A stretch of DNA of 36,577 bases from Robiginitomaculum sp. Lineage in GTDB: Bacteria > Pseudomonadota > Alphaproteobacteria > Caulobacterales > Maricaulaceae. The notes below the pieces were generated by a model. The model had not been told where the DNA came from, ran no database searches, and saw only the letters and a list, made by a program, of their open reading frames with translations. The translations under genes and the position numbers were made by a program. Positions 28,816 through 36,577 of the stretch are shown piece after piece; within the stretch, counting starts at the first letter, position 1; each line of letters begins with the position of its first letter. Where the stretch lies: contig NVXG01000045.1 in the NCBI GenBank assembly GCA_002733805.1, positions 1-36,577 on the forward strand, in the 5' to 3' direction.

Positions 28816-28908
28816 GGAGACTGGCGGCGGGCGAGGCCCTCGCCAACCCGGTCAGGTCCGGAAGGAAGCAGCCGCAACGAGTTTTTCTCGGGTCGTCGTT
28901 CAGTCTCT
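28816..28908 (+). ncRNA. ffs: small signal recognition particle RNA (4.5S type)
   Basis: The core GTCAGGTCCGGAAGGAAGCA (28851-28870) is the near-invariant apical domain that binds Ffh, including the GGAA tetraloop. Terminal pairing GAGACTG (28817-28823) with CAGTCTC (28901-28907) closes a single long hairpin, so the RNA is the small Alu-less bacterial type of about 93 nucleotides. No terminator with a T-run follows; dnaX starts 10-37 bases later, so processing from a joint transcript is likely. Confidence 0.95.
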
Positions 28909-28945
28909 ACTTGCTCTTATGCGCTGCACCTTGCATTTTCACGCC

Positions 28946-30814
28946 ATGAGCGAATCTGATCCACATCAAGACAGCGAGCCGCCCGATCCGCCGGATCCGA
29001 ACCAGGACAGCATGTTCGGGGATGCGCCCAGCGGTTCCAAATCCGGCATTGTTCCGACCTATCAGGTGCTGGCACGCAAATATCGTCCATCCAACTTTTC
29101 CGATCTGATCGGGCAAGAACCAATGGTTCACACCCTGACCAATGCCTTTGCCTCGGCGCGCATTGCTCACGCTTTTATGCTGACCGGGGTGCGCGGCGTG
29201 GGAAAAACCACGACAGCGCGCCTGTTGGCTCGCGCCCTGAACTATCAGAGCGACAAGGTGGATGGACCGAGCATGCAGCTTGATCCGCCGGGTGTGCATT
29301 GCGCCGAAATATCAGCCTCGCGTCATATGGACGTGATGGAAATGGATGCGGCGTCCCATACTGGTATTGCCGATATTCGGGAAATTTTGGACGGGGTGCG
29401 CTATGCGCCGGTCTCGGCGCGCTACAAGGTTTACATCATCGATGAAGTACACATGCTGTCCAAGCAGGCATTTAATGCGCTCCTGAAAACCTTGGAAGAA
29501 CCACCGCCCCACGCCATTTTTATATTGGCCACCACGGAAATTCGAAAAGTGCCGGTGACGATTTTGTCCCGGTGTCAACGGTTTGATCTGTCGCGGGTTG
29601 ACCCGCCCGCTATGGCCAAGCATCTGGCCAATATCTGTACGCTTGAGCGGCGCGAAGTCAGCGAACAGGGCTTGCACTTGATTGCCAAAGCCTCCGAAGG
29701 ATCAGTGCGCGATGCCCTGTCCATTTTGGATCAAGCTCTGGTACAGGCCGATGATGGCGCCTCGGTTAGCCCGGAAGAAATTCGCATCATGCTGGGTCTG
29801 GCCGACCGGACCCGGGTTCTGGGCTTGTTGGCCTTGGTGATGAAATCGGATGCCCCGGCGGCTTTGATTGAGTTGCGCCAGCAATATGATCTGGGGGCCG
29901 ATCCGTTAGTAATTTTCAACGATCTGCTCGATCATTGTCATCAGATCACCCGAACCAGAGCCTTAGGCGATGCGGCTGATTTGACTGAATATGGTCCGGG
30001 GGCCGATCAGGTTCGTGGGTTAGCCAGTGATTTGTCCATGGGGCAATTATCACGCACGTGGCAGATGTTGCTGAAAGCGACCAGTGAAATTCGCATCGCA
30101 CCCGATCCATTGGCCGCCGCCGAAATGGCGCTGATTCGGCTTTGTGTGGCGAGCGACCTGCCTTCGCCGGAAGCGGCTGCCAAACTGTTGGTCGGTGGTG
30201 CCGAGGGCCAAGCTGCCCCGGCTTCGAAACCAGCTCCTTCTACCAAAGGGGCACCGTCTGCATCTTCTGCTGCCCAGGTTCGCGAGCCGGTGGCCAGCCA
30301 AACCGCCCAATCCGCGCCCAATGATGGGCCACGTATGCAGGTGCAAGGCAATCTGGAAATGGTAACGTCGCCGCAAATGGTTGTCGCGCCGGAGGAACAG
30401 CCCGAAGAACGACCCGAAACTGACCAAAACCGCTTTGAAGACCTGTTGGCATTTTTGGAAGATAAACGCGAAGTTGAAGTGTTGAGCCAATTGGAACGCT
30501 ATGTGCGGCTGGTCAGTTATCAACCCGGTGCGATCACCTTTGCGCCAGAGGGACAAGTGCCGGAAAAACTACCGGCGGAATTGTCCGGGCAATTGCAAAA
30601 CATCACTGGCCGACGCTGGTTAATCAATATGGACAGCCGGGCGCAAGGCGCGGACACCATCGCCCAAGTTCGAAAAAGAGCCAATGAGCAAGACCGCAAA
30701 AATGTGTTGGCTGATCCATCGGTCCAAGCCATATTGGAGGTGTTTCCAAAAGCCAAAATTATCCGGGTGTTTGATCCCCGGACAGACGGGCCGCAAGATG
30801 AGGATACATTATGA
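28946..30814 (+). CDS. dnaX: DNA polymerase III subunit gamma/tau
   Basis: Clamp-loader ATPase, 622 residues. Walker A GVRGVGKTT, Walker B DEVH in YIIDEVHMLS, sensor LATTE and the SRC motif LSRCQRFDL are intact. The zinc-binding module is degenerate: where E. coli has four cysteines, this protein has ALNYQSDKVDG...PPGVHCAEI with a single Cys. Domain III and a Pro/Ala/Gln-rich linker (about 415-500) precede the C-terminal tau domain. ATG 28946 is chosen because the SESDPHQDSE tail precedes the conserved YQVLARKYRP; an ATG at 28919 is also possible. Neither has a good ribosome binding site. The stop overlaps ybaB (ATGA). Confidence 0.95.
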   Translation: MSESDPHQDSEPPDPPDPNQDSMFGDAPSGSKSGIVPTYQVLARKYRPSNFSDLIGQEPMVHTLTNAFASARIAHAFMLTGVRGVGKTTTARLLARALNYQSDKVDGPSMQLDPPGVHCAEISASRHMDVMEMDAASHTGIADIREILDGVRYAPVSARYKVYIIDEVHMLSKQAFNALLKTLEEPPPHAIFILATTEIRKVPVTILSRCQRFDLSRVDPPAMAKHLANICTLERREVSEQGLHLIAKASEGSVRDALSILDQALVQADDGASVSPEEIRIMLGLADRTRVLGLLALVMKSDAPAALIELRQQYDLGADPLVIFNDLLDHCHQITRTRALGDAADLTEYGPGADQVRGLASDLSMGQLSRTWQMLLKATSEIRIAPDPLAAAEMALIRLCVASDLPSPEAAAKLLVGGAEGQAAPASKPAPSTKGAPSASSAAQVREPVASQTAQSAPNDGPRMQVQGNLEMVTSPQMVVAPEEQPEERPETDQNRFEDLLAFLEDKREVEVLSQLERYVRLVSYQPGAITFAPEGQVPEKLPAELSGQLQNITGRRWLINMDSRAQGADTIAQVRKRANEQDRKNVLADPSVQAILEVFPKAKIIRVFDPRTDGPQDEDTL

Positions 30815-31140
30815 AAGACCTAAGCGGTTTGATGAAACAAGCCAAAGAGATGCAAGAAAATATGGCAGCCGCTCAGGAAAAACTGGCCGAGTTGGAAGTG
30901 GTCGGCGAGTCAGCGGGTGGCATGGTTACCGTGACATTGAACGGCAAGGGCGAAGCAAAAAGCCTCAAAATCGAGCCGACATTTTTGGTGCCGTCCGAGG
31001 CCCCGGTGCTCGAAGATCTGATTGTCGCGGCCTTAAACGATGCCCGGCGCAAAGTGGATGTATTGGCCCGTGAGCAAATGGCGGCAGCGGCTGGACCGCT
31101 CGGCTCGATGATGCCGCCTGGCATGAAATTGCCGTTTTAG
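30811..31140 (+). CDS. YbaB/EbfC family nucleoid-associated protein
   Basis: A 109-residue dimeric DNA-binding protein. [18 protein letters not shown] and [20 protein letters not shown] are family hallmarks, and the Gly/Met/Pro-rich tail ([13 protein letters not shown]) is typical. It overlaps the dnaX stop by 4 bases and precedes recR by 7, the common dnaX-ybaB-recR repair/replication operon. Confidence 0.95.
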   Translation: MKDLSGLMKQAKEMQENMAAAQEKLAELEVVGESAGGMVTVTLNGKGEAKSLKIEPTFLVPSEAPVLEDLIVAALNDARRKVDVLAREQMAAAAGPLGSMMPPGMKLPF

Positions 31141-31147
31141 GTCGCTG

Positions 31148-31753
31148 ATGCCCCAAACTTTTGCCGGTCCACAAATTGAACAATTAATCACCCTGCTGTC
31201 CCGCCTTCCGGGGCTGGGTCCCCGTTCGGCCCGGCGCGCCGTGCTGCACCTAATTCGCAAAAAAGAAGGCCTGTTGGTCCCGCTGGGGCGAGCCATGAAC
31301 GAGGCGGCTGAACATATTGTTTCTTGCCAGCAATGCGGCAATATCGATGTGCGTAATCCGTGCGCCATTTGTGCCGCACCGGGCCGCGATCAATCCATTT
31401 TATGCGTGGTCGAACAGGTCGGCGATCTGTGGGCGCTGGAACGAGCTGGCGCGCACCGGGGGCGCTATTTTGTGCTGGGCGGCGTGTTGTCAGCCATTGA
31501 CGGGGTGCGCCCCGATGATCTGCATATTGATCGCTTGTTGGCCTTGGCCGCAGGGATCGAAGTGCGAGAAGTCGTTTTAGCCCTGAACGCCAATGTAGAC
31601 GGGGCCAGCACCGCGCATTACCTAAACGACGCATTGGCTAAAGTTGGGGTGCAGGTGTCCTCGATCGCCCGGGGCGTGCCGGTTGGCGGCGAGCTGGATT
31701 ATCTGGACGATGGCACCTTGGCGGCGGCCTTGCAGTCTCGCAAATCCATGTGA
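31148..31753 (+). CDS. recR: recombination mediator RecR
   Basis: 201-residue RecFOR-pathway protein that helps load RecA on gapped DNA. The helix-hairpin-helix is [13 protein letters not shown]. The zinc finger C4 set is complete (CQQCGNI...NPCAIC), unlike in PriA and DnaX of this window, and a Toprim domain follows ([18 protein letters not shown]). Last gene of the dnaX operon. Confidence 0.97.
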   Translation: MPQTFAGPQIEQLITLLSRLPGLGPRSARRAVLHLIRKKEGLLVPLGRAMNEAAEHIVSCQQCGNIDVRNPCAICAAPGRDQSILCVVEQVGDLWALERAGAHRGRYFVLGGVLSAIDGVRPDDLHIDRLLALAAGIEVREVVLALNANVDGASTAHYLNDALAKVGVQVSSIARGVPVGGELDYLDDGTLAAALQSRKSM

Positions 31754-31789
31754 GCTATTTCTGGTTTGTTTTGGGCTAATTCCCATCCC

Positions 31790-31878
31790 GTCATTGCGGC
31801 GGAGGCCGCAATCCATCCACGGGCCTTAGCATGCTGCTATGAGTGGATGGATACCGGATCAAGCCCGTCATGACGGGT
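31790..31878. repeat. palindromic intergenic repeat, family C
   Basis: Contains arms ATCCATCCAC (31811-31820) and GTGGATGGAT (31843-31852) around AGCATGCT, followed by the perfect palindrome CCCGTCATGACGGG (31864-31877). It sits between the convergent recR and sugar-dehydrogenase genes and may serve as a two-way terminator. Confidence 0.65.
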
Positions 31879-31917
31879 CGTTGTGAGAGCCAGATGTAAC
31901 CGAAAATGCTTTAACGC

Positions 31918-33087
31918 TTACGACGGCTCAAGTCGCAGCAGCTTTCCTGAATCGGTCAGCAAATATAAAAACCCGTCCGGGCCGGAACGCACATCGCGGA
32001 TTCTTTCTTTCATGGAAACCAGCAAGCGTTCTTGTGCGGCTTCCGTTTCGCCATCCAGTTCAATGCGCCGCAACTGTTTGCCGGCCAGTGCGCCGGAAAA
32101 TAGATCGCCATTCCAGTTGGGGAATTTGTCGCCCTCGTAAAAATCCAACCCCGATGGGGCAATCGATGGCACCCAGTGCAAAATGGAATCTACCATGCCG
32201 GGCAGGCTGCTAAACTCAGAAATGCTCTTGCCGGTATAGCCCATGCCAAACGTGGCTTTTGGCCAGCCGTAATTGCCACCTTTTTGCAAGATATTGATCT
32301 CGTCACCGCCTTTGGGGCCGTGTTCGCTTTCCCAGATTTTTCCGGTGACAGGGTGTAAGGTCAGCCCTTGCGGATTGCGGTGGCCATAGCTCCAGATCTC
32401 TGGTGCACCGTCCACACCATCGGCAAATGGATTGTCGTCCGGCACGCTACCATCCAAATGCAAACGAATGATTTTGCCAAAATGACTATGCGGGTTCTGG
32501 GCCTCGTGTGACCAGTTGAACCCCTCGCCAATACTGGCAAACAAATACCCTTTGCCGTCCAGCACAAAGCGCGAGCCAAAGTGTGCACCTTTTTTCTTCT
32601 CGGTTGTATTGGCTTGAAACAAGGTTTTCAGATCGGTCAGTTCATCGCCGTGCAAAACCGCGCTGGCAATTGCCGTGTGATTTTGCGCATTGGTTCCTTC
32701 GGCAAACGACAGAAAAATCCGCCCATCAGTGGCAAAATCTGGCGACAGCGCCAGATCGAGCAGCCCGCCCTGACCGGACACCAAAACCTCTGGCCCGCCG
32801 GTGATCGCGGTGATCTGGCCGGTATCGCTTGAGACCCGAACCACTTGCCCGGTTTTTTCGGTAATTAGAAAATCACCATCCGGCAAAAAGACCATCGCCC
32901 ACGGATCGCTGAGTTGATCGGTGATCTGCACCACATCAAAACTGGCTTGCTGGCTGGCCTCGTGGTGGATGATGGCAAATGGACCATCATTGACTTGCTT
33001 AGTGTCTTTGGCTTCGGGTGCGCCACATGCGACAAGGCTGGCGGTTAGCGCCAGCGCAAATACTCTATTCAAAACAGACATTTTCAT
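31918..33087 (-). CDS. PQQ-dependent sugar dehydrogenase-like lipoprotein (GSDH family)
   Basis: A 389-residue six-bladed beta-propeller protein of the soluble glucose/sorbosone dehydrogenase family, close to E. coli YliI (Asd). The N-terminus has a lipobox LVAC with Cys21, so it is exported and anchored. DPWAMVFLPDGDFLITEKTG, GHRNPQGLTLHP and SEHGPKGGDEINIL are the conserved propeller motifs including the PQQ/metal-site His-Arg-Asn and Glu-His-Gly. The sugar oxidised is unknown, and PQQ would have to be made elsewhere or taken up. It overlaps the rmuC stop by 4 bases. Confidence 0.85.
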   Translation of the reverse strand: MKMSVLNRVFALALTASLVACGAPEAKDTKQVNDGPFAIIHHEASQQASFDVVQITDQLSDPWAMVFLPDGDFLITEKTGQVVRVSSDTGQITAITGGPEVLVSGQGGLLDLALSPDFATDGRIFLSFAEGTNAQNHTAIASAVLHGDELTDLKTLFQANTTEKKKGAHFGSRFVLDGKGYLFASIGEGFNWSHEAQNPHSHFGKIIRLHLDGSVPDDNPFADGVDGAPEIWSYGHRNPQGLTLHPVTGKIWESEHGPKGGDEINILQKGGNYGWPKATFGMGYTGKSISEFSSLPGMVDSILHWVPSIAPSGLDFYEGDKFPNWNGDLFSGALAGKQLRRIELDGETEAAQERLLVSMKERIRDVRSGPDGFLYLLTDSGKLLRLEPS

Positions 33088-34226
33088 GAAGTTTTTCCTT
33101 TGACCATCAGCATGGGGGGTTCTGTATCAGCTTCAATTGACCCAGGTGCCACGTCAACGTCTGCGATCTTGTCGGCTCGTTTACCGATGCGAGAGGTTGA
33201 GGTCAGCAAATCGCTAATATCTTTTTCAGTCAGCTTGAAATGCCGGTCCAGTTTTTGGGCACGGTCTTCGAGCAGTTGAACATCCTTCATCATCAGGCCC
33301 ACTTCGCGCTGGATCAAATGGGCTTGTTCGCGCATACGCGCGTCTTTCATCAAGGATGATATGGTCAGCAATGTAGCCATAAAGGTGGTTGGCGATACGA
33401 TCATCACTTTGGCGCTAAACGCCATCTGGATCAGATCGGGAAAGTGCGCGTGCAGGTCGGCATAAATCGCCTCCGATGGTAAAAATAACAAAGCGGTATC
33501 TGTGGTTTCACCGGGTAGAAGATATTTGCCAGCAATATCCTTGATGTGTTTCTTGATGTCGGTCCGTAAGGAAGCCGCCGCCTGTTTACGAAACACATCA
33601 TCCGGTGCGTCTTGCAACGCCCGCCAACTTTCCAGCGGAAACTTGGCATCGACCGCGATACCTTCCGCACCATTGGGCAAATGGATCAGGCAATCGACCC
33701 GCTTGCCATTACTCAAGGTCGCTTGAAACGAGTAGGCAGAAGGCGGCAGGCTGTCCTCGACCATGTCCTGCATGCGCATTTCACCAAATGCGCCGCGACT
33801 TTGCTTATTCGACAAGATGGATTGCAGACCGCTGACTTCGTGGCCCAGAGTCTCGATATTTTTTTGCGCTCGGTCGATCACCGCCAATCGTTCGCCAAGG
33901 CTTTTCAAATTCTCGTGGGTCTGCTCGCGGGTCTCCCCAAGACTATCCCCCATGCGTTTCCCGAAAGCATCGAGGCGTTCTTCGAGATTGCGTTTCAGAT
34001 CACTATTGCCGCTTTGGGCATTGGCATGAAGCAGGTCGAACGCGCCTTGCATTTTGGTTTGATTTTCGACCAGCACGGACAATTGCTGTTTGAGCTGGTC
34101 ATCGCCCTGACCGGTGCGGCGCAGCACCAGCGTCACCAATAGGACCGCGAAAAAGATCACCAATAGTCCCACCGCAACGGCGGTGGTCAGGGGATCAACA
34201 TTGATGTTCGTCAATTGTTCTTGCAT
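33084..34226 (-). CDS. rmuC: DNA recombination protein RmuC
   Basis: 380-residue RmuC family protein. It has one N-terminal membrane helix (about 14-36), a long coiled coil (about 45-130) and then the PD-(D/E)XK-like nuclease fold ([40 protein letters not shown]). In E. coli it limits inversions at short repeats, possibly as a nuclease. No good ribosome binding site precedes the ATG. Divergent from def. Pairing in one operon with a sugar dehydrogenase has no obvious functional logic. Confidence 0.92.
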   Translation of the reverse strand: MQEQLTNINVDPLTTAVAVGLLVIFFAVLLVTLVLRRTGQGDDQLKQQLSVLVENQTKMQGAFDLLHANAQSGNSDLKRNLEERLDAFGKRMGDSLGETREQTHENLKSLGERLAVIDRAQKNIETLGHEVSGLQSILSNKQSRGAFGEMRMQDMVEDSLPPSAYSFQATLSNGKRVDCLIHLPNGAEGIAVDAKFPLESWRALQDAPDDVFRKQAAASLRTDIKKHIKDIAGKYLLPGETTDTALLFLPSEAIYADLHAHFPDLIQMAFSAKVMIVSPTTFMATLLTISSLMKDARMREQAHLIQREVGLMMKDVQLLEDRAQKLDRHFKLTEKDISDLLTSTSRIGKRADKIADVDVAPGSIEADTEPPMLMVKGKTS

Positions 34227-34299
34227 TTATCTGTTTATATCTGATTCGTTGCCCCCGGCTAATCTTGACGAAACGGCTTGGCCCCACCAAGTTGCCCGC

Positions 34300-34827
34300 A
34301 TGACCATACAAAAAATCCTGACTGTCCCCAATCCTGTCCTGAAACAGGTGTCGCGCCCGGTGAAAACCATGGACGACCAGATCCGCAAATTGATGGATGA
34401 CATGCTGGAGACCATGTATGACGCGCCGGGTATTGGTCTGGCCGCCATTCAGGTGGGCATTCCGCTTCGGGTAATTGTGATGGATCTGGCTGGCCCGGAC
34501 GAAGACCCGGCCCCGATGTGTTTTGCCGATCCGGAAGTCCTCGAAGACGTCGAAGAAATGCGTCTGTGGGAAGAGGGATGCCTGTCGGTCCCCGATTTTT
34601 ACGAAGACGTGGAACGCCCCGAGCGGGTCAAATTAAAGTATATGGACTATCACGGCAAAGAGGTGGTCAAGTGGGTCGATGGCTTGTTCGCCACCTGTAT
34701 CCAGCATGAAATGGACCATTTGAACGGCGTTCTGTTTATTGACCATTTGTCGCGCTTAAAACGCCAACGGGCTGTGCGCAAGGTCCAGAAGGCCGAGCGG
34801 GACCGGGCTATCGAGGCCGCCGAGTAA
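34300..34827 (+). CDS. def: peptide deformylase
   Basis: Fe-dependent enzyme that removes the N-formyl group from nascent proteins; 175 residues. The three active-site motifs are present: [18 protein letters not shown] (metal Cys) and QHEMDHLNG (HExxH). The N-terminus [16 protein letters not shown] shows that translation starts at 34300, not at an earlier in-frame codon. fmt follows after 2 bases. Confidence 0.97.
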   Translation: MTIQKILTVPNPVLKQVSRPVKTMDDQIRKLMDDMLETMYDAPGIGLAAIQVGIPLRVIVMDLAGPDEDPAPMCFADPEVLEDVEEMRLWEEGCLSVPDFYEDVERPERVKLKYMDYHGKEVVKWVDGLFATCIQHEMDHLNGVLFIDHLSRLKRQRAVRKVQKAERDRAIEAAE

Positions 34828-34829
34828 GC

Positions 34830-35762
34830 ATGACCTTGCGCCTTGCTTTTATGGGTACGCCGGATTTTGCCGCTGCGACCTTGGGTGCGTTGATTGCGGC
34901 TGGCCATGACATTGCGTGTGTGTATACCCGCGCACCCCAGCGGGCTGGGCGTGGTAAAAAAGAGCAAAAATCAGCCGTTCACCAGATGGCCGATACGTTG
35001 GGCCTGCCGGTTCGTACGCCTAGATCTCTGCGCGGTCCAAAGGCCCAAGTCGCTTTTGCCGAATTGCAAGTCGATCTGGCCGTGGTGGTGGCCTATGGGC
35101 TGATCCTTCCCATAGAGGTTTTGCAAGCGCCCAGACTGGGGTGTTTTAACCTGCACGGCTCGGCATTACCGCGCTGGCGTGGTGCAGCCCCGATCCAACG
35201 AGCCATTATGGCCGGCGACACCCAAACGGCAGTGCAGGTCATGCAAATGGACGAAGGGTTGGATACCGGCGACATCCTGCTGTCCGAAACCCTACCCATT
35301 ACGGTGAGCGATACGGCGGGCACACTGTACGACCGGATGATGCTGATCGGGGCCGATCTGATGGTCCGGGCCATCATCGCTGCCGAGCGCGGCTCATTGG
35401 TTTCAACCGTGCAGAGTGCGGACGGCCTGACCTACGCCCACAAAATCGACAAGGCCGAAGCCCGCATTGACTGGCAGCACCCGGCCCGCCAATTGGATTG
35501 GCACATTCGCGGCCTGTCACCATTTCCCGGTGCTTGGTGCGAGTTGAACACTCGCAAAGGCCCACTTCGGGTCAAAGTATTACTCAGCGAACTGGCCAGC
35601 GGGTCGGGCGATCCTGGGCAGGTACTGGACGATCAATTAACCGTGGCCACCGGCGAGGGTGCTTTGCGTCTGTTACAAGTCCAAGCCGCCGGGGGTCGCG
35701 CCCAAAGCGGAGCCGACTTTGTGCGGGGACAACATTTGACGACAGGCGAGCTGTTGTCATGA
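34830..35762 (+). CDS. fmt: methionyl-tRNA formyltransferase
   Basis: Adds formyl from 10-formyl-THF to initiator Met-tRNA; 310 residues. The N-terminal Rossmann domain starts [13 protein letters not shown]; the catalytic set appears as [15 protein letters not shown] (Asn, His) and DEGLDTGD (Asp). The C-terminal OB domain covers about 205-305. It pairs functionally with def immediately upstream and overlaps truA by 4 bases (ATGA). Confidence 0.97.
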   Translation: MTLRLAFMGTPDFAAATLGALIAAGHDIACVYTRAPQRAGRGKKEQKSAVHQMADTLGLPVRTPRSLRGPKAQVAFAELQVDLAVVVAYGLILPIEVLQAPRLGCFNLHGSALPRWRGAAPIQRAIMAGDTQTAVQVMQMDEGLDTGDILLSETLPITVSDTAGTLYDRMMLIGADLMVRAIIAAERGSLVSTVQSADGLTYAHKIDKAEARIDWQHPARQLDWHIRGLSPFPGAWCELNTRKGPLRVKVLLSELASGSGDPGQVLDDQLTVATGEGALRLLQVQAAGGRAQSGADFVRGQHLTTGELLS

Positions 35763-36496
35763 CCCGGTTCAAACTGACCCTTGAATATGATGGCGAGCCG
35801 TTTTTTGGCTGGCAAAAACAAGACAATATGGCGACAGTACAAGGTGCGTTGGAACGCGCCGCCAGTGCGCTGGATGGTTGCGAAGTACGGGTGCAGGGTG
35901 CCGGGCGCACCGATGCTGGAGTGCACGCCTTGGGACAGGTGGCCCATCTTGACTTAAGCCGCGACATCGCGCCGGATCAAGTGCGCGATGCTCTGAACCA
36001 TCATGTACGGCCTGACCCGGTGGCGGTGCTGTTGGCCGAACCAGTCGATGAAGAATTTCACGCTAGATTCAGCGCCACCGCCCGGCATTATCTATACCGG
36101 ATCATTGCGCGTCGTCCGCCGTTGACGCTGGAGCTGGGCAAATTGTGGCGCATACCGCGCGCCATAGATGTGGCTGCGATGGATCGCGCCGCGCGGATAT
36201 TGCCGGGACAGCATGATTTTTCGACCTTTCGGGACAGCGATTGCCAAGCCAAAAGCCCGATCAAGACGCTGGACCGGATCGAGGTCAGTCAAGTCGGCGA
36301 TGAAATTCATATTATTTGTCAGGCCCGCAGCTTCCTGCATTCCCAAGTGCGCTCCATAGTGGGTTCATTGATCGAAGTAGGCATTGGCAAATGGACCGAA
36401 GACGATTTTGGTGCGGCGCTGGCCGCCAAAAGCCGCGCCGCCTGCGGACCCGTCGCCCCACCAGACGGGCTATATTTGACCAAGGTGTTGTATTGA
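35759..36496 (+). CDS. truA: tRNA pseudouridine(38-40) synthase
   Basis: Forms pseudouridine at positions 38-40 in the anticodon arm; 245 residues. The catalytic Asp is in [14 protein letters not shown]; the start [12 protein letters not shown] is typical, which rules out longer upstream readings inside fmt. Last gene of def-fmt-truA. Confidence 0.97.
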   Translation: MTRFKLTLEYDGEPFFGWQKQDNMATVQGALERAASALDGCEVRVQGAGRTDAGVHALGQVAHLDLSRDIAPDQVRDALNHHVRPDPVAVLLAEPVDEEFHARFSATARHYLYRIIARRPPLTLELGKLWRIPRAIDVAAMDRAARILPGQHDFSTFRDSDCQAKSPIKTLDRIEVSQVGDEIHIICQARSFLHSQVRSIVGSLIEVGIGKWTEDDFGAALAAKSRAACGPVAPPDGLYLTKVLY

Positions 36497-36516
36497 ACTT
36501 CCCGTCACCCCCTCCA

Positions 36517-36552
36517 CCTGCTTTGCAGGCGCCTCCCCCATCAAGGGGGAGG
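36517..36552. repeat. double hairpin intergenic repeat downstream of truA
   Basis: CCTGC-ttt-GCAGG (36517-36529) and CCTCCCCC-atcaa-GGGGGAGG (36532-36552), with no T-run. This looks like a further intergenic repeat type; it could protect the truA 3' end. The last 25 bases of the window show nothing else. Confidence 0.55.
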
Positions 36553-36577
36553 ACAGCAAAGTGAACATCTCATCCTC

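Noticed and set aside
34114..34299. Upstream extension of def
   Set aside because: Overlaps rmuC on the other strand and adds no conserved residues; [12 protein letters not shown] is the usual deformylase start.
35498..35758. Upstream in-frame extension of truA
   Set aside because: It lies wholly inside fmt in another frame; the conserved TruA N-terminus starts at 35759.

Overview
The window is chromosomal DNA of an alphaproteobacterium, most likely from the Caulobacterales/Maricaulales side of the class; this is judged from protein resemblance and gene order, not from a database search. Pointers are an F1-only ATP synthase operon (atpHAGDC, with no Fo genes beside it), a DUF1134/EipA lipoprotein, the SRP RNA-dnaX-ybaB-recR order, a Lys/Ala-rich extended AtpD, and many GC-rich palindromic REP-like elements. 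About 39 protein genes and one RNA gene can be supported; nearly all are housekeeping genes.

Layout. 1-5555: sdhB; a convergent lysophospholipid acyltransferase; creD; a one-polypeptide ArsR-arsenate reductase; and an Rrf2 regulator overlapping a b-type-cytochrome-like membrane protein. 5567-9981: minus-strand transaldolase-DUF484-xerC and the divergent priA. 9985-11913: an orphan hybrid histidine kinase, head to head with the F1 operon atpH-A-G-D-C (12195-17226), which is followed directly by a membrane-anchored metallophosphoesterase. 18102-19420: an accessory pocket of REP-like repeats holding a GIY-YIG protein and an AT-rich HEPN/AbiU2-like gene. 19421-26953: lepA, divergent eipA, and the minus-strand translation operon rpmI-rplT-pheS-pheT plus a nucleotidyltransferase-like gene. 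27077-28716: a second accessory pocket, in which an AT-rich cassette (ParD-like antitoxin, three-TM protein, 46-residue acidic proline-rich microprotein) lies between two direct copies of a composite repeat. 28816-31753: SRP RNA, dnaX, ybaB, recR. 31918-34226: rmuC and a lipoprotein sugar dehydrogenase on the minus strand. 34300-36496: def-fmt-truA.

How it works together. Most of the window serves energy conversion (SdhB, F1-ATPase), replication and repair (PriA, XerC, DnaX, YbaB, RecR, RmuC) and translation (L35, L20, PheST, LepA, Def, Fmt, TruA, SRP RNA). Accessory material is confined to two REP-rich pockets, each carrying AT-rich genes resembling toxin-antitoxin or abortive-infection components. 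The best candidate for an undescribed system is the 27413-28326 cassette, which has its own promoter and a palindromic operator candidate. Other unusual points are loss of the second zinc site in PriA, loss of the zinc cysteines in DnaX, the histone-H1-like tail on AtpD, and an Rrf2/cytochrome-b pair with a palindrome over its predicted transcription start. No tRNA, rRNA, CRISPR array, insertion sequence or prophage gene was seen.
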